Notes under the pieces: generated by a model
Databases searched by the model: none
Seen by the model: only the letters and a program-made list of their open reading frames with translations
What the model was told of the DNA's origin: nothing
Part shown: in pieces, positions 30,734-38,046 of the stretch
Position numbering within the stretch: position 1 is the first letter of the stretch
Layout of the letters: every line of letters starts with the position of its first letter
Assembly: GCF_001273755.1 (NCBI RefSeq)
Contig: NZ_LGYA01000001.1
Coordinates: 3,241,177-3,305,176 of the forward strand
Source of the DNA: Peribacillus butanolivorans
GTDB taxonomy: Bacteria; Bacillota; Bacilli; Bacillales; DSM-1321
Direction of reading: 5' to 3'
Length of the DNA stretch: 64,000 nt
Translations under genes and position numbers: made by a program

Positions 30734-30803
30734 GTTTCTCAACCACTTAACTGCTTAGATTTTATCACGTATTTTAAAAAAAGCAAGAAATAAATCTACG
30801 GCT

Positions 30804-31007
30804 TTAATTCTTTATTCCACTCCCTTCAAACCAATTAAAAAAGACATGCTTTGGTATTTTATAATTCCTCCCGACCTTTAGTACTCGGAATGGAGCATCA
30901 GCCAGTAACTCATAAGTTTGTCTTCTTCCTAGCTTAAGTATTTCTTGAATGTCTTTAGGCTCAAGTGCTTCGGGATATTCGTCTCTGTTGATTAGCCCCA
31001 TCATCAA
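30804..31007 (-). CDS. excisionase-like helix-turn-helix protein
   Basis: A 67-residue protein with a MerR/HTH_17-type domain (ALEPKDIQEILKLGRRQTYELL) followed by a basic wing (RVLKVGRNYKIPKHVF). Such proteins bind attachment sites to bend DNA for excision, or are small phage regulators. It overlaps the ArpU-like gene by 4 nt and lies next to attL, which fits an excisionase role. Confidence 0.65.
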   Translation of the reverse strand: MMMGLINRDEYPEALEPKDIQEILKLGRRQTYELLADAPFRVLKVGRNYKIPKHVFFNWFEGSGIKN

Positions 31008-31456
31008 ACCTCCTTATTTATTAACACAGCTATATTTAAATTTAATGCAACTTTATAAAAAGCCTTCCAACGAATTTTCGAGTATGTTTTTTCGGATATA
31101 GCCGGTTGAAACTTAAAACAATACACATTGTAATCTGTCAGATAGTCCGACTCCTCTTGCATGTATCTTTCTTCAATCAGAAATCTTTCCAACTTAGGTA
31201 AGCGACTGACAGCACATTCTAAACGTTTACAGAAATTTTTTCTATATGTCTGTTGGTCAGTGTTATAAATGGCAATACTTCCTGTCTGATCACCAGTCTG
31301 GTTAGTAGGACCATGATATCTTACTTCTGGGCTTGATGTGACTGAAGCTTCTCTTTCTTCATATAATAAGTATTTATATAATCTATATTTCTTCAGCGTT
31401 TCTTCCAATGCTTTCTGGGTTTCTTTTCTGTCTAATTCAGGTAGTTCAAAGCTCAT
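31004..31456 (-). CDS. ArpU-like phage late-gene transcriptional regulator
   Basis: A 150-residue protein with a sigma-factor-like C-terminal region (SEKTYSKIRWKAFYKVALNLNI) and a central RLPKLERFLIEERYM segment typical of ArpU/RinA-type phage regulators. In phages it activates packaging and late genes and lies between early and late regions. ATG at 31456 (MSFELPELD) has GGGGGAAG upstream. Here it follows the amidase gene directly, an unusual order caused by deletion. Confidence 0.68.
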   Translation of the reverse strand: MSFELPELDRKETQKALEETLKKYRLYKYLLYEEREASVTSSPEVRYHGPTNQTGDQTGSIAIYNTDQQTYRKNFCKRLECAVSRLPKLERFLIEERYMQEESDYLTDYNVYCFKFQPAISEKTYSKIRWKAFYKVALNLNIAVLINKEV

Positions 31457-31512
31457 TGTCTTCCCCCAATTCCCTAAGAGGTTCCCCAGGCCGAAGCCTA
31501 GGGCCAAACAAA

Positions 31513-32136
31513 TTATTCTAATGAATCATCATCACTTAGGTCAGTAGCGAACGGATCGTCATCTTCCTTTTGGGTGTCAGGTTCAGCCTCGAATCGGCCA
31601 TTTTCTTCTTCAGTTACGTCTTCCAGAGTCATCTGATTCGGAGAAACATTAGCCGTTCCATCATTTCCGATTTGTTTTAATTTAGCTGCATCCCCAGCAT
31701 TATCAATAAATCCACATTCAGTTAAAATTGCAGGCATAGAGCTAGTACGAAGCACCTGATAGTTAGCTGATTTTTTACCGCGATCTTTCATATCAATTTG
31801 CTTCATTATTTCTACATGGTTGGTGGATTGATATTCTTTTGCCATAGCACTTGCTGAAGTGTAAATATAATCTTCGTATCCTGTTCCACCACCAGCGTTA
31901 ATGTGGATTGATAGGAAAAAGTCAGCATCCCATTCATTAGCAACTTTAGTACGTGCAGATAAGGATGGATAGGTGTCACCAGCACGGCTCATTTTAACGG
32001 ATACATCTTTATAATCTTCTAGCATAATTTTTACCTTTGTTGCTATTTTTAATGTTAAATCTTTTTCTTTTAAACCGTTCCCAACCGCACCTGGATCTGT
32101 CCCGCCGTGTCCTGCATCAATAAAAATTTTAGTCAT
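31513..32136 (-). CDS. N-acetylmuramoyl-L-alanine amidase fused to an acidic phage tail
   Basis: Residues 1-155 are an amidase_3 zinc domain: FIDAGHGGTDPGAVG, the SRAGDTYPSLSARTKVAN segment, FLSIHINAGGGTG and LTECGFIDNAGDAAKL carry the His, Glu, His and Glu of the family. Phage endolysins continue with a wall-binding domain, but here residues from about 157 switch to an acidic sequence (NVSPNQMTLEDVTEEENGRF, ending DDDPFATDLSDDDSLE) like the C-terminus of phage single-strand DNA-binding or recombination proteins. A deletion probably joined a late lysis gene to an early gene in frame. Confidence 0.72.
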   Translation of the reverse strand: MTKIFIDAGHGGTDPGAVGNGLKEKDLTLKIATKVKIMLEDYKDVSVKMSRAGDTYPSLSARTKVANEWDADFFLSIHINAGGGTGYEDYIYTSASAMAKEYQSTNHVEIMKQIDMKDRGKKSANYQVLRTSSMPAILTECGFIDNAGDAAKLKQIGNDGTANVSPNQMTLEDVTEEENGRFEAEPDTQKEDDDPFATDLSDDDSLE

Positions 32137-32186
32137 TTCCCATCGTCTCCTTTTAATTTAAAATAAAAAGCCACCCAATGGGCAGC

Positions 32187-32405
32187 TTATTTTAATCCTT
32201 GTTTTTTCAATGCTTCTTCTTGTTTCTGAGCTTTCTTGGTTACTAAATATTGATTCTTATAAACTCCATATAAAGCAAAACCAAGGGGCACAATCGCTGT
32301 TAGGAAGTTAGTGAATGAATTTATCGTATCTTCATTGAACCATTCAACCTGATAACCGAGTGATTGAAAAAATAAAAGCAGTGCACCCAATGCACCGCCA
32401 ATCAT
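32187..32405 (-). CDS. phage holin, probably 5'-truncated
   Basis: A 72-residue protein with two hydrophobic segments (IGGALGALLLFFQSLGY and FLTAIVPLGFALYGVY) and a basic tail (KKAQKQEEALKKQGLK), just upstream of the amidase as holins usually are. The ATG has no ribosome binding site at a normal distance (GGGGGGTG is 15 nt away). In-frame codons before it read YVA after a stop, so the normal N-terminus seems lost. Confidence 0.6.
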   Translation of the reverse strand: MIGGALGALLLFFQSLGYQVEWFNEDTINSFTNFLTAIVPLGFALYGVYKNQYLVTKKAQKQEEALKKQGLK

Positions 32406-32544
32406 TGCTACATATTGTTACACCCCCCTCTATTTTTTTAACCCCCTAATATAGCAATGGTTTTTTAAATTTTTTTTGGACGACAGAGCCCCCTCCCCGG
32501 TCCCCGGGATTTTTTAATTCCACAAAAACTTTTGGTGGGGGGTG
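32406..32544. other. GC-rich junction, possible cos remnant
   Basis: Between HNH and holin, an AT-rich stretch is broken by C-runs (CCCCCTCCCCGGTCCCCGGG near 32490-32510, and more at both ends). In cos phages the HNH gene lies beside the cohesive-end site, and terminase genes follow. Here terminase is missing, so the segment may hold an old cos site plus the deletion junction. Inference only. Confidence 0.3.
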
Positions 32545-32874
32545 TTACCACATCTCGTCGTCCCATTTTTTCTTTTTCTGGTCTCCAAATACTCTATTGT
32601 GTATTTTGTTATGACAGTTCAGGCATAATGTTGTAAGGTTATCCAATACCAAAGCTAGCTGCGGATAATCTTCAATCTCGTACTTATGATGGACATTGAG
32701 CTCTATACTCTTCCTTTCACCTTCAACTTTCTTAGAGTCCACATGCACCTTGCCTTCACGCTTACACTGTTGGCATTCATAGTTGTCCCTCTGTAATGCT
32801 TTAAGCCTTAGCTTGTTCCATTCACTGGTACGATAGAACTTCTTCTTCTGTGCTTCTGTCTTGTACTCAGCCAA
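32545..32874 (-). CDS. phage HNH endonuclease
   Basis: A 109-residue HNH nuclease. It has the zinc pairs CQQC and CLNC, the catalytic LNVHHKYEIEDYPQLAL segment with the first H, DNLTTLC with the N, and HNKIHNRV with the last H. The basic N-terminus (RTSEWNKLRLKALQRD) is typical of phage HNH proteins encoded before the small terminase subunit, which assist in DNA packaging. Start is TTG with GGAGG upstream. The terminase genes expected next are deleted. Confidence 0.85.
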   Translation of the reverse strand: MAEYKTEAQKKKFYRTSEWNKLRLKALQRDNYECQQCKREGKVHVDSKKVEGERKSIELNVHHKYEIEDYPQLALVLDNLTTLCLNCHNKIHNRVFGDQKKKKWDDEMW

Positions 32875-32968
32875 TTACCACCTACCTCCCTAACTAAATA
32901 TCTAATCGCGTTACCAACTAGAAGTCTAAACGTTTGATTTGTTCAAATATTGGGGGAATAATACAATA

Positions 32969-33000
32969 TAAAAACGCCTATCATTTGATAGACGTTTTGA
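32969..33000. terminator. terminator in the phage element
   Basis: AAAACGCCTATCA and TGATAGACGTTTT form a stem (one mismatch) with a 1-3 nt loop and T-rich ends on both strands, placed after the 56-residue membrane gene. Confidence 0.7.
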
Positions 33001-33062
33001 AAAAACTCAATTAGAGATTCTTAGTTATCTTTAGAACTCCCTAGGGTAGCTATTTTTTCTCA

Positions 33063-33233
33063 TTAAATGTTTTTGATTTTACTAAGAATATAAATTTGTA
33101 GTCCTAAAACAAGACCAATTAAAACAGTTATAATGAAAAATGGTCCAACATCTTCGCTAAAAGCAGTTAATAATAGAAAAAATATTGCCACACTTATAAC
33201 TACACCTAGCACTAAATTCAAGAAAAGTTTCAT
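33063..33233 (-). CDS. small two-span membrane protein
   Basis: A 56-residue protein made of two hydrophobic segments (LFLNLVLGVVISVAIFFLLL and FFIITVLIGLVLGLQIYIL) joined by a short acidic loop. ATG at 33233 has AAGGAG 7 nt upstream. I do not recognise a family. It lies between the secreted-protein gene and the HNH gene and might accompany the former. Confidence 0.55.
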   Translation of the reverse strand: MKLFLNLVLGVVISVAIFFLLLTAFSEDVGPFFIITVLIGLVLGLQIYILSKIKNI

Positions 33234-33312
33234 TGTTACACTCCTTACCACGTGATTCCACTTAATTATAACTAATATCTATAATAATCAAATAGATTAA
33301 TAGTCATAGCTT

Positions 33313-34158
33313 TTAATACTTAAATGTTATCATAGGAACATTTGCGTTGCTTTTCTTTATGTTTCCTCCGACAGAAATCTGTCCTGTTGAAATTGTAATC
33401 GTCCCTGTTAGGCCAATTGTAACATGTGTATAATGTCCATAAGCGTTGGCATTGATATCGTTTTTATTACCTTTTTTCACTTGGTAAGATAGGTAGCCAT
33501 TATGGTTCGTAGGTGATGCATTTGTTCCTATTGCCTTTAAATCAAATTTCTTTGCCCAACCTGCTTGACTTGGAGTTGATGAGATAGCTCCTTTAGTGTG
33601 TGTACCAGTTCCATCTGTATACTTATAAACAAACTTATCCGTACCAGATACTTTTACAGCTGATGTTGAATGAGTTATAGCTAGGACATCTTTTAATCCC
33701 ACATTAGGATTCTTTAGCCATTTAAATGAATTTTTCAATAATGTATTTCCATTTGACAATTTAGAAGATGTTAAAGTTAAACTCATCCAACTTGTTTTTT
33801 CTGTCTTAGTAGCCCTCATAACTTTATCATGGAAAAGCCCTTGGGTAGCTTGTTCCTCTGTAACAGGAATGATATCTACTTGTCCATCTTCTTGTTCTGT
33901 AACTTGAAAGAATTCAGTAGATTCTCCTGTTAATTCGCCATCAATATTTGCAAATGCCTCATACTCTTCTTCAGTCATACTATCAATTTCTTCTTCACTA
34001 AAACCTAAGTTTTTTAATGAATCTTTCTGTTCATCTGACAAATAAATTGGTGTTGAACCTTCATCATTTGATTCTGCTTTTGAATTAGTTGGCAAGACTA
34101 AAAATAGTAAAAAACCCAGTGCAAACACACCTAAAACTTTACTTACTTTGAATAACAT
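33313..34158 (-). CDS. secreted protein of unknown function (phage cargo)
   Basis: A 281-residue protein with a clear signal peptide (VLGVFALGFLLFLVLPTNSKA, cleavage after SKA). An acidic region of about 90 residues follows (LSDEQKDSLKNLGFSEEEID, MTEEEYEAF), and then a Thr/Ser/Gly-rich, probably beta-rich region with a TSSKLSNG, TDGTGTHTKGA and GLTGTITISTGQISVGG character. The acidic part may be a propeptide. No known motif is recognised. It has its own surroundings (terminators on both sides) inside the element, so it may be a lysogenic-conversion gene acting outside the cell. Confidence 0.65.
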   Translation of the reverse strand: MLFKVSKVLGVFALGFLLFLVLPTNSKAESNDEGSTPIYLSDEQKDSLKNLGFSEEEIDSMTEEEYEAFANIDGELTGESTEFFQVTEQEDGQVDIIPVTEEQATQGLFHDKVMRATKTEKTSWMSLTLTSSKLSNGNTLLKNSFKWLKNPNVGLKDVLAITHSTSAVKVSGTDKFVYKYTDGTGTHTKGAISSTPSQAGWAKKFDLKAIGTNASPTNHNGYLSYQVKKGNKNDINANAYGHYTHVTIGLTGTITISTGQISVGGNIKKSNANVPMITFKY

Positions 34159-34308
34159 TAAAAATCCCCCTCTTATTACTTCTATTGGAAAAAAAACACA
34201 GGTTCAACAATACCATTCATCTTATGTTTTCGCAACTAATTACCTATTAGAAATGTAATATTTAATACATTTTAACGGTTAAATGGGACATTTTCCTCTC
34301 TCTCCAAA

Positions 34309-34334
34309 ATAAAAAGCACCCTCGAAAGGATGCT
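34309..34334 (-). terminator. terminator after the 75-residue gene
   Basis: AGCATCC-N6-GGGTGCT on the minus strand followed by TTTTTATTTT. Confidence 0.75.
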
Positions 34335-34340
34335 TAGACT

Positions 34341-34568
34341 TTACCCGTATACAATTGGGTCACTTTCATCATATTCAACTATAGTTTCCTCTAGTATTTC
34401 CACTGAAGATATATGAACTAGGTTAATAATTATCTTCTCTTCTTTATCAAGAGTTATATATTTTATCCGATCAAGTCCAACAACACATCTCTGCATAAAC
34501 TCTTGTAGGCTATTATCTTTTTCACATAAATATTCTTTGCCACTATCCATAATTACTTTTAATTTCAA
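34341..34568 (-). CDS. hypothetical small phage-element protein
   Basis: A 75-residue acidic protein with no membrane span (starts MKLKVIMDSGKEYLCEKD, ends DESDPIVYG). The alternating pattern suggests a small beta fold like YozE/YjgK-type proteins, but I do not recognise it. An AGGAGG site lies upstream (34577-34583 region). It faces away from the truncated repressor and integrase, and a terminator follows. Confidence 0.6.
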   Translation of the reverse strand: MKLKVIMDSGKEYLCEKDNSLQEFMQRCVVGLDRIKYITLDKEEKIIINLVHISSVEILEETIVEYDESDPIVYG

Positions 34569-34583
34569 ATTCCATACCTCCTA

Positions 34584-34703
34584 ATATCTCCAGCTACTCT
34601 TGCAAAAATGGGGAAAGACGAATATATCTCGATGGAAATTCTTGATAAGGTCTGTACGTATTTTGAAGTTCAACCTAATCAAGTCATTGAGTGGAAGGAG
34701 TAA
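34584..34703 (+). pseudogene. 5'-truncated XRE (Cro/CI) repressor remnant
   Basis: The plus frame reads ISPATLAKMGKDEYIS and then MEILDKVCTYFEVQPNQV before IEWKE and stop. This is the recognition helix and C-terminal part of a small XRE-family HTH protein. The N-terminal helices are missing: upstream lies the divergent 75-residue gene. An internal ATG (34608) could start only 31 residues. It directly precedes the integrase, where phage repressors usually lie. Confidence 0.7.
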
Positions 34704-34708
34704 TCAGT

Positions 34709-35815
34709 GTGCCAATTTATGAATATGAGAAGAATGGAAAAACAGCCTACTATTATACATTTGAAGTGAAAGACGATAAAGGTAAGCGTAAAACGATTAA
34801 GAAACGCGGTTTTAAAGGCAAGAAGGAAGCTAGGTATGCTGAGGCCTTAACGAGGACTGAATGGCTTAGGGGAAGCTATATAGACCCAACAAAGATTATT
34901 TACAAGGACTATATAACAGAATGGCTAGAGAATAAACAAGATATTAATAAAAAGACTCGTCACGTAAATGAAGGACATCTTAGAAATCATATTATTCCTG
35001 AATTAGGTCATCTACCTCTTCAAAAAATAAATATTGTCCATCTCGAAAAGTTCATAAAAACACTTCAAGATAAGGGACTCGCCGATGGAACAATAAAAAA
35101 AATATACAACCTTGTTCAAACATCTTTTAACTCTTCCATCAAAAAAGAATTAATAATAAAGAACCCTTTTTCTTTATTGGATAAAAGCTCAAAACCACGC
35201 TCTGGTAAGCCGAAAGTGGATTACTGGACCAAAGATGAGACAAAAGCCTTTCTAAGCGGATTTGAGCACCGCAACAAGATTATATTCATATTGGCTATCT
35301 ATACAGGGATGCGCCAAGGTGAAATCATGGCTTTGCGTTGGAGAGACGTAGATTTTGAAAACAAAATGCTTCGGATCAGACAAATCTTAGACTTTGATGG
35401 AAAGATAGAAGAACGAGTCAAAGCTGATGCCGGCTATAGGTCTGTTACGGTTTCAGACAAAGTGTTGTCAGAATTGAAGAAACATCGTTCAATGATTATT
35501 CAGGAAAAATTAATTGCTGAAGAGTATTTCGATCATGACTTAGTTGTATGCCAACCCAATGGGAAACCTTCTATTAAAACAAACTTTCATAAGTTTTGGA
35601 TTAGACAATTAAATAAAACAGGTGTGAGGAAAATTAGGTTTCATGATTTAAGGCATACATGTGCCTCACTTTTATTTAGTGTCAATGTGCATCCAAAAGT
35701 TGTTCAGGAACTACTAGGACACAAATCCATAAAGGTAACCTTGGATACCTACTCTCATATGATGCCTAATATGCAAAGCGATGCCGTTAAAGCATTGGAT
35801 GAAATGCTTAAATAA
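34709..35815 (+). CDS. tyrosine-type phage integrase
   Basis: A 368-residue tyrosine recombinase. An N-terminal AP2-like arm-binding region (YEYEKNGKTAYYYTFEVKDD) precedes a SAM-like core-binding domain (about 60-145: YIDPTKIIYKDYITEWL). The catalytic domain has the residues R (TGMRQGEI), H-x-x-R (HDLRHTCA), H (LLGHKSIKVT) and Y (DTYSHM). The GTG at 34709 is 8 nt after AAGGAG; the upstream GTG at 34691 overlaps that site. It sits beside attR with arm-type repeats downstream. All catalytic residues are present, so the element may still be excisable. Confidence 0.9.
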   Translation: MPIYEYEKNGKTAYYYTFEVKDDKGKRKTIKKRGFKGKKEARYAEALTRTEWLRGSYIDPTKIIYKDYITEWLENKQDINKKTRHVNEGHLRNHIIPELGHLPLQKINIVHLEKFIKTLQDKGLADGTIKKIYNLVQTSFNSSIKKELIIKNPFSLLDKSSKPRSGKPKVDYWTKDETKAFLSGFEHRNKIIFILAIYTGMRQGEIMALRWRDVDFENKMLRIRQILDFDGKIEERVKADAGYRSVTVSDKVLSELKKHRSMIIQEKLIAEEYFDHDLVVCQPNGKPSIKTNFHKFWIRQLNKTGVRKIRFHDLRHTCASLLFSVNVHPKVVQELLGHKSIKVTLDTYSHMMPNMQSDAVKALDEMLK

Positions 35816-35829
35816 GTATCCTTAAAATC

Positions 35830-35877
35830 CCTACCATTTACTTTAATATTCTCTAATTTCCTACCAAAAAACCTACC
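35830..35877. repeat. right arm-type integrase repeats
   Basis: Three CCTACC copies (35830, 35860, 35872) mirror the left cluster; the block TTTCCTACC-A5/6-CCTACC is common to both ends. They are likely integrase arm sites. Confidence 0.6.
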
Positions 35878-35892
35878 AAACAAAAAACAAAA

Positions 35893-35933
35893 ACGCTAGA
35901 GCCCTTGGTACATATGGGTTCTAGCGTCTTTTA
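35893..35933 (+). terminator. integrase terminator
   Basis: ACGCTAGAGCCC and GGGTTCTAGCGT pair (one mismatch) around an 11-nt loop, then CTTTTATAT on the plus strand. Confidence 0.78.
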
Positions 35934-35950
35934 TATGATTCGGAACTCTT

Positions 35951-35980
35951 CCCGCCCCGAAGATAGACCTATAAAATTTT
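35951..35980. repeat. attR: 30-bp direct repeat
   Basis: This is the exact second copy of the attL 30-mer. To its right begins the chromosomal DNA that must originally have lain upstream of the riboswitch. Confidence 0.88.
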
Positions 35981-35994
35981 ATTTTACAAATTCC

Positions 35995-36021
35995 ATTATA
36001 TATGACTTTCCTTTTTTTGAA
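35995..36021 (-). promoter_or_regulatory. candidate original promoter of ribU, now detached
   Basis: On the minus strand a perfect TATAAT (35995-36000) points at attR, with TTCAAA at a short 15-nt spacing upstream. In the empty chromosome it would lie just upstream of the riboswitch. The short spacing makes it only a candidate. The rest of 35981-36270 shows no gene. Confidence 0.35.
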
Positions 36022-36274
36022 TAGTTTTTTTTAATTTGAAAATTTATATGAAGATATTCATTTTTCAAGGCCACCATAATTTCTTACATCTCACCATTTA
36101 CATATCAATGAATTAAAACAAAAATTATATTGACGATTATATCAATTTTAAGATTATTTAAAATAATTGTTCTTTTTCATACAATAGATGATAAATCCAT
36201 TATTATTGCGGACTTATACAATTATTTCACTTAATAATAATTATTTTAAGCGCTTACATGAATAAATGCCAAAT

Positions 36275-36324
36275 TGACATATTCGGCATTTCAATTGTAA
36301 AATTAACTGAAATTTAAGATAATT
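36275..36324 (+). promoter_or_regulatory. candidate sigma-A promoters of serA
   Basis: TTGACA-N18-TAAAAT (36275-36304) and TTGTAA-N17-GATAAT (36296-36324) overlap upstream of serA. The first has a perfect -35. No T-box or riboswitch is visible in the leader. Confidence 0.55.
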
Positions 36325-36348
36325 TTTTCCTTAGGAAGGTGTATACAC

Positions 36349-37923
36349 GTGTATCGGATTTTAGTAGCAGATGCCATCAAACCAGAAGGACTCGGACCGC
36401 TATCAGAGGCATCCAATATCCTTCTTATTCAAAAGACAGTAGAAGAAGCAGCAAACGAACTTGATCAGATTGATGCAATACTTGTTAGAAGCGCAACAAA
36501 AGTTACGGAAGATTTAATGAACCGTATGCCACAGTTGAAAATTATTGCACGCGCTGGTGTCGGCGTTGATAATATTGACATCCCTGCTGCGACTAAACGT
36601 GGGATTGTGGTAGTTAATGCACCTGATGGCAATACCATTTCAACAGCTGAACATACATTTGCAATGATGGCTTCACTAATGCGCCACATTCCGCAAGCAT
36701 ATGCATCTCTGAAGAATGGGGAGTGGAAACGTTCTTCTTATACTGGAACAGAACTACGCGGTAAAACATTAGGTATAGTGGGTTTTGGACGTATCGGAGG
36801 AGAAATCGCTAAACGCGCAAAAGTTTTTGGTATGGAAGTCATTGTATTTGACCCATTCTTAACTGCTGATCGTGCAAAAAAAATGTCTGTCACTTCCCTG
36901 CCGTTAGATGAATTACTTCCTAAAGCAGACATTATTACTGTTCATACACCTCTAACGAATGAAACTAGAGGATTAATAAATAAAGAAAAACTGCTTACCT
37001 GTAAAAAGGGTGTTTATGTATTAAATTGTGCCCGTGGCGGAATTCTTGACGAAGATGATTTATATGAAATGATTGTTAAAGGGCATGTAGCAGGCGCAGC
37101 GTTAGACGTTTTCGTTGAAGAACCTCCGCTTGGCCATAAGCTACTTGAACTTGATAATGTCATTGCTACACCTCATTTAGGTGCTTCTACAAAAGAAGCT
37201 CAATTAAATGTTGCAGTACAGGTTGCACAAGAAGTGCTGACTTATTTTGAGGGAAATCCAGTTTCAAGTTCTATCAACCTTCCAGCCATTTCTAAAGAAG
37301 TGTTTGAAAAGGTTCAGCCATTTTATCAACTCGTACAGCAAATGGGATCAATTGCTTCTCAATGTATGAAAGAAGGCATCCAAGAGATTTCCGTTACATA
37401 TGCGGGAGAATCATTGGACTTTGATACAACGATTTTGACAAAAAGTTTAATATCAGGCTTCTTTAAATCAAGAGTTGACGCTTCGGTCAATGAAGTGAAT
37501 GCCTTGCTGATTGCAAAAGAGCGTGGTATTACCGTTGGCGAAAAAATCTCTGCAGACTCTTTAGGATATTCTAACCTGATCAGCCTTAAAGTAAAAGGTG
37601 ATAACCGTGAACTAACAATCAGTGGCACTTACATTGAAAATTATGGTTCTCGTATTGTGAATTTGAATGGCTTCAAAATCGACTTCCATCCGGAAGCAAA
37701 TTTACTATATATCCAACACACCGATAAACCTGGTGTAATTGGTAACGTAGGTAAGATCCTTGGTGATCATGAAGTGAATATTGCAACCATGCAGGTAGGT
37801 CGAAAAGAAGCTGGCGGAGAAGCTATCATGGTTTTAAGCTTTGATAAACCATTAAGTGATAACATGAAGCAATTTTTAAAGGAAACAGAAGAAATTACAT
37901 TCATGGCTCTCATTTCATTATAA
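36349..37923 (+). CDS. serA: D-3-phosphoglycerate dehydrogenase
   Basis: A 524-residue enzyme for the first step of serine synthesis. It has the substrate domain (ILVRSATKVTEDLM, ARAGVGVDNIDI), the NAD domain (GKTLGIVGFGRIGGEIAKRA), the catalytic NCARGGILDEDDL, ALDVFVEEPP and the TPHLGAST histidine. An intervening domain and a C-terminal ACT domain (about 452-524: IQHTDKPGVIGNVGKILG) complete the long form. Start is GTG with AGGAAGGTG upstream. It is the first chromosomal gene right of the phage element. Confidence 0.95.
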   Translation: MYRILVADAIKPEGLGPLSEASNILLIQKTVEEAANELDQIDAILVRSATKVTEDLMNRMPQLKIIARAGVGVDNIDIPAATKRGIVVVNAPDGNTISTAEHTFAMMASLMRHIPQAYASLKNGEWKRSSYTGTELRGKTLGIVGFGRIGGEIAKRAKVFGMEVIVFDPFLTADRAKKMSVTSLPLDELLPKADIITVHTPLTNETRGLINKEKLLTCKKGVYVLNCARGGILDEDDLYEMIVKGHVAGAALDVFVEEPPLGHKLLELDNVIATPHLGASTKEAQLNVAVQVAQEVLTYFEGNPVSSSINLPAISKEVFEKVQPFYQLVQQMGSIASQCMKEGIQEISVTYAGESLDFDTTILTKSLISGFFKSRVDASVNEVNALLIAKERGITVGEKISADSLGYSNLISLKVKGDNRELTISGTYIENYGSRIVNLNGFKIDFHPEANLLYIQHTDKPGVIGNVGKILGDHEVNIATMQVGRKEAGGEAIMVLSFDKPLSDNMKQFLKETEEITFMALISL

Positions 37924-37924
37924 G

Positions 37925-37964
37925 AAAAAAAGAATGTGCCCTTAATGCGGGCACATTCTTTTTC
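37925..37964. terminator. terminator between serA and rsiX
   Basis: AGAATGTGCCC-N7-GGGCACATTCT is flanked by A and T runs and can serve both convergent genes. Confidence 0.88.
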
Positions 37965-38046
37965 TACGAGATTTTAGATACTCAGCAACCATTATCAGGA
38001 TGTTTTATATAGCCCAGCTCCCACTTCTTTTGACAACTTCCTCCCC

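Larger units (their letters stand above)
30568..35980. mobile_element. 5.4-kb reduced prophage inserted at the FMN riboswitch
   Basis: The element is bounded by an exact 30-bp direct repeat and has an intact tyrosine integrase next to the right repeat. It carries an excisionase-like gene, an ArpU-like regulator, an amidase, a holin, an HNH nuclease, a secreted protein and small genes. Terminase, portal, capsid and tail genes are absent. Several genes look truncated or fused (XRE repressor, holin, amidase), so it is a decayed prophage or a much reduced satellite. It separates ribU and its riboswitch from the DNA upstream of serA. Confidence 0.88.

Noticed and set aside
36140..36348. Possible T-box or riboswitch leader for serA
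   Set aside because: The leader after the promoter is about 20-40 nt, with no specifier stem, T-box sequence or terminator.
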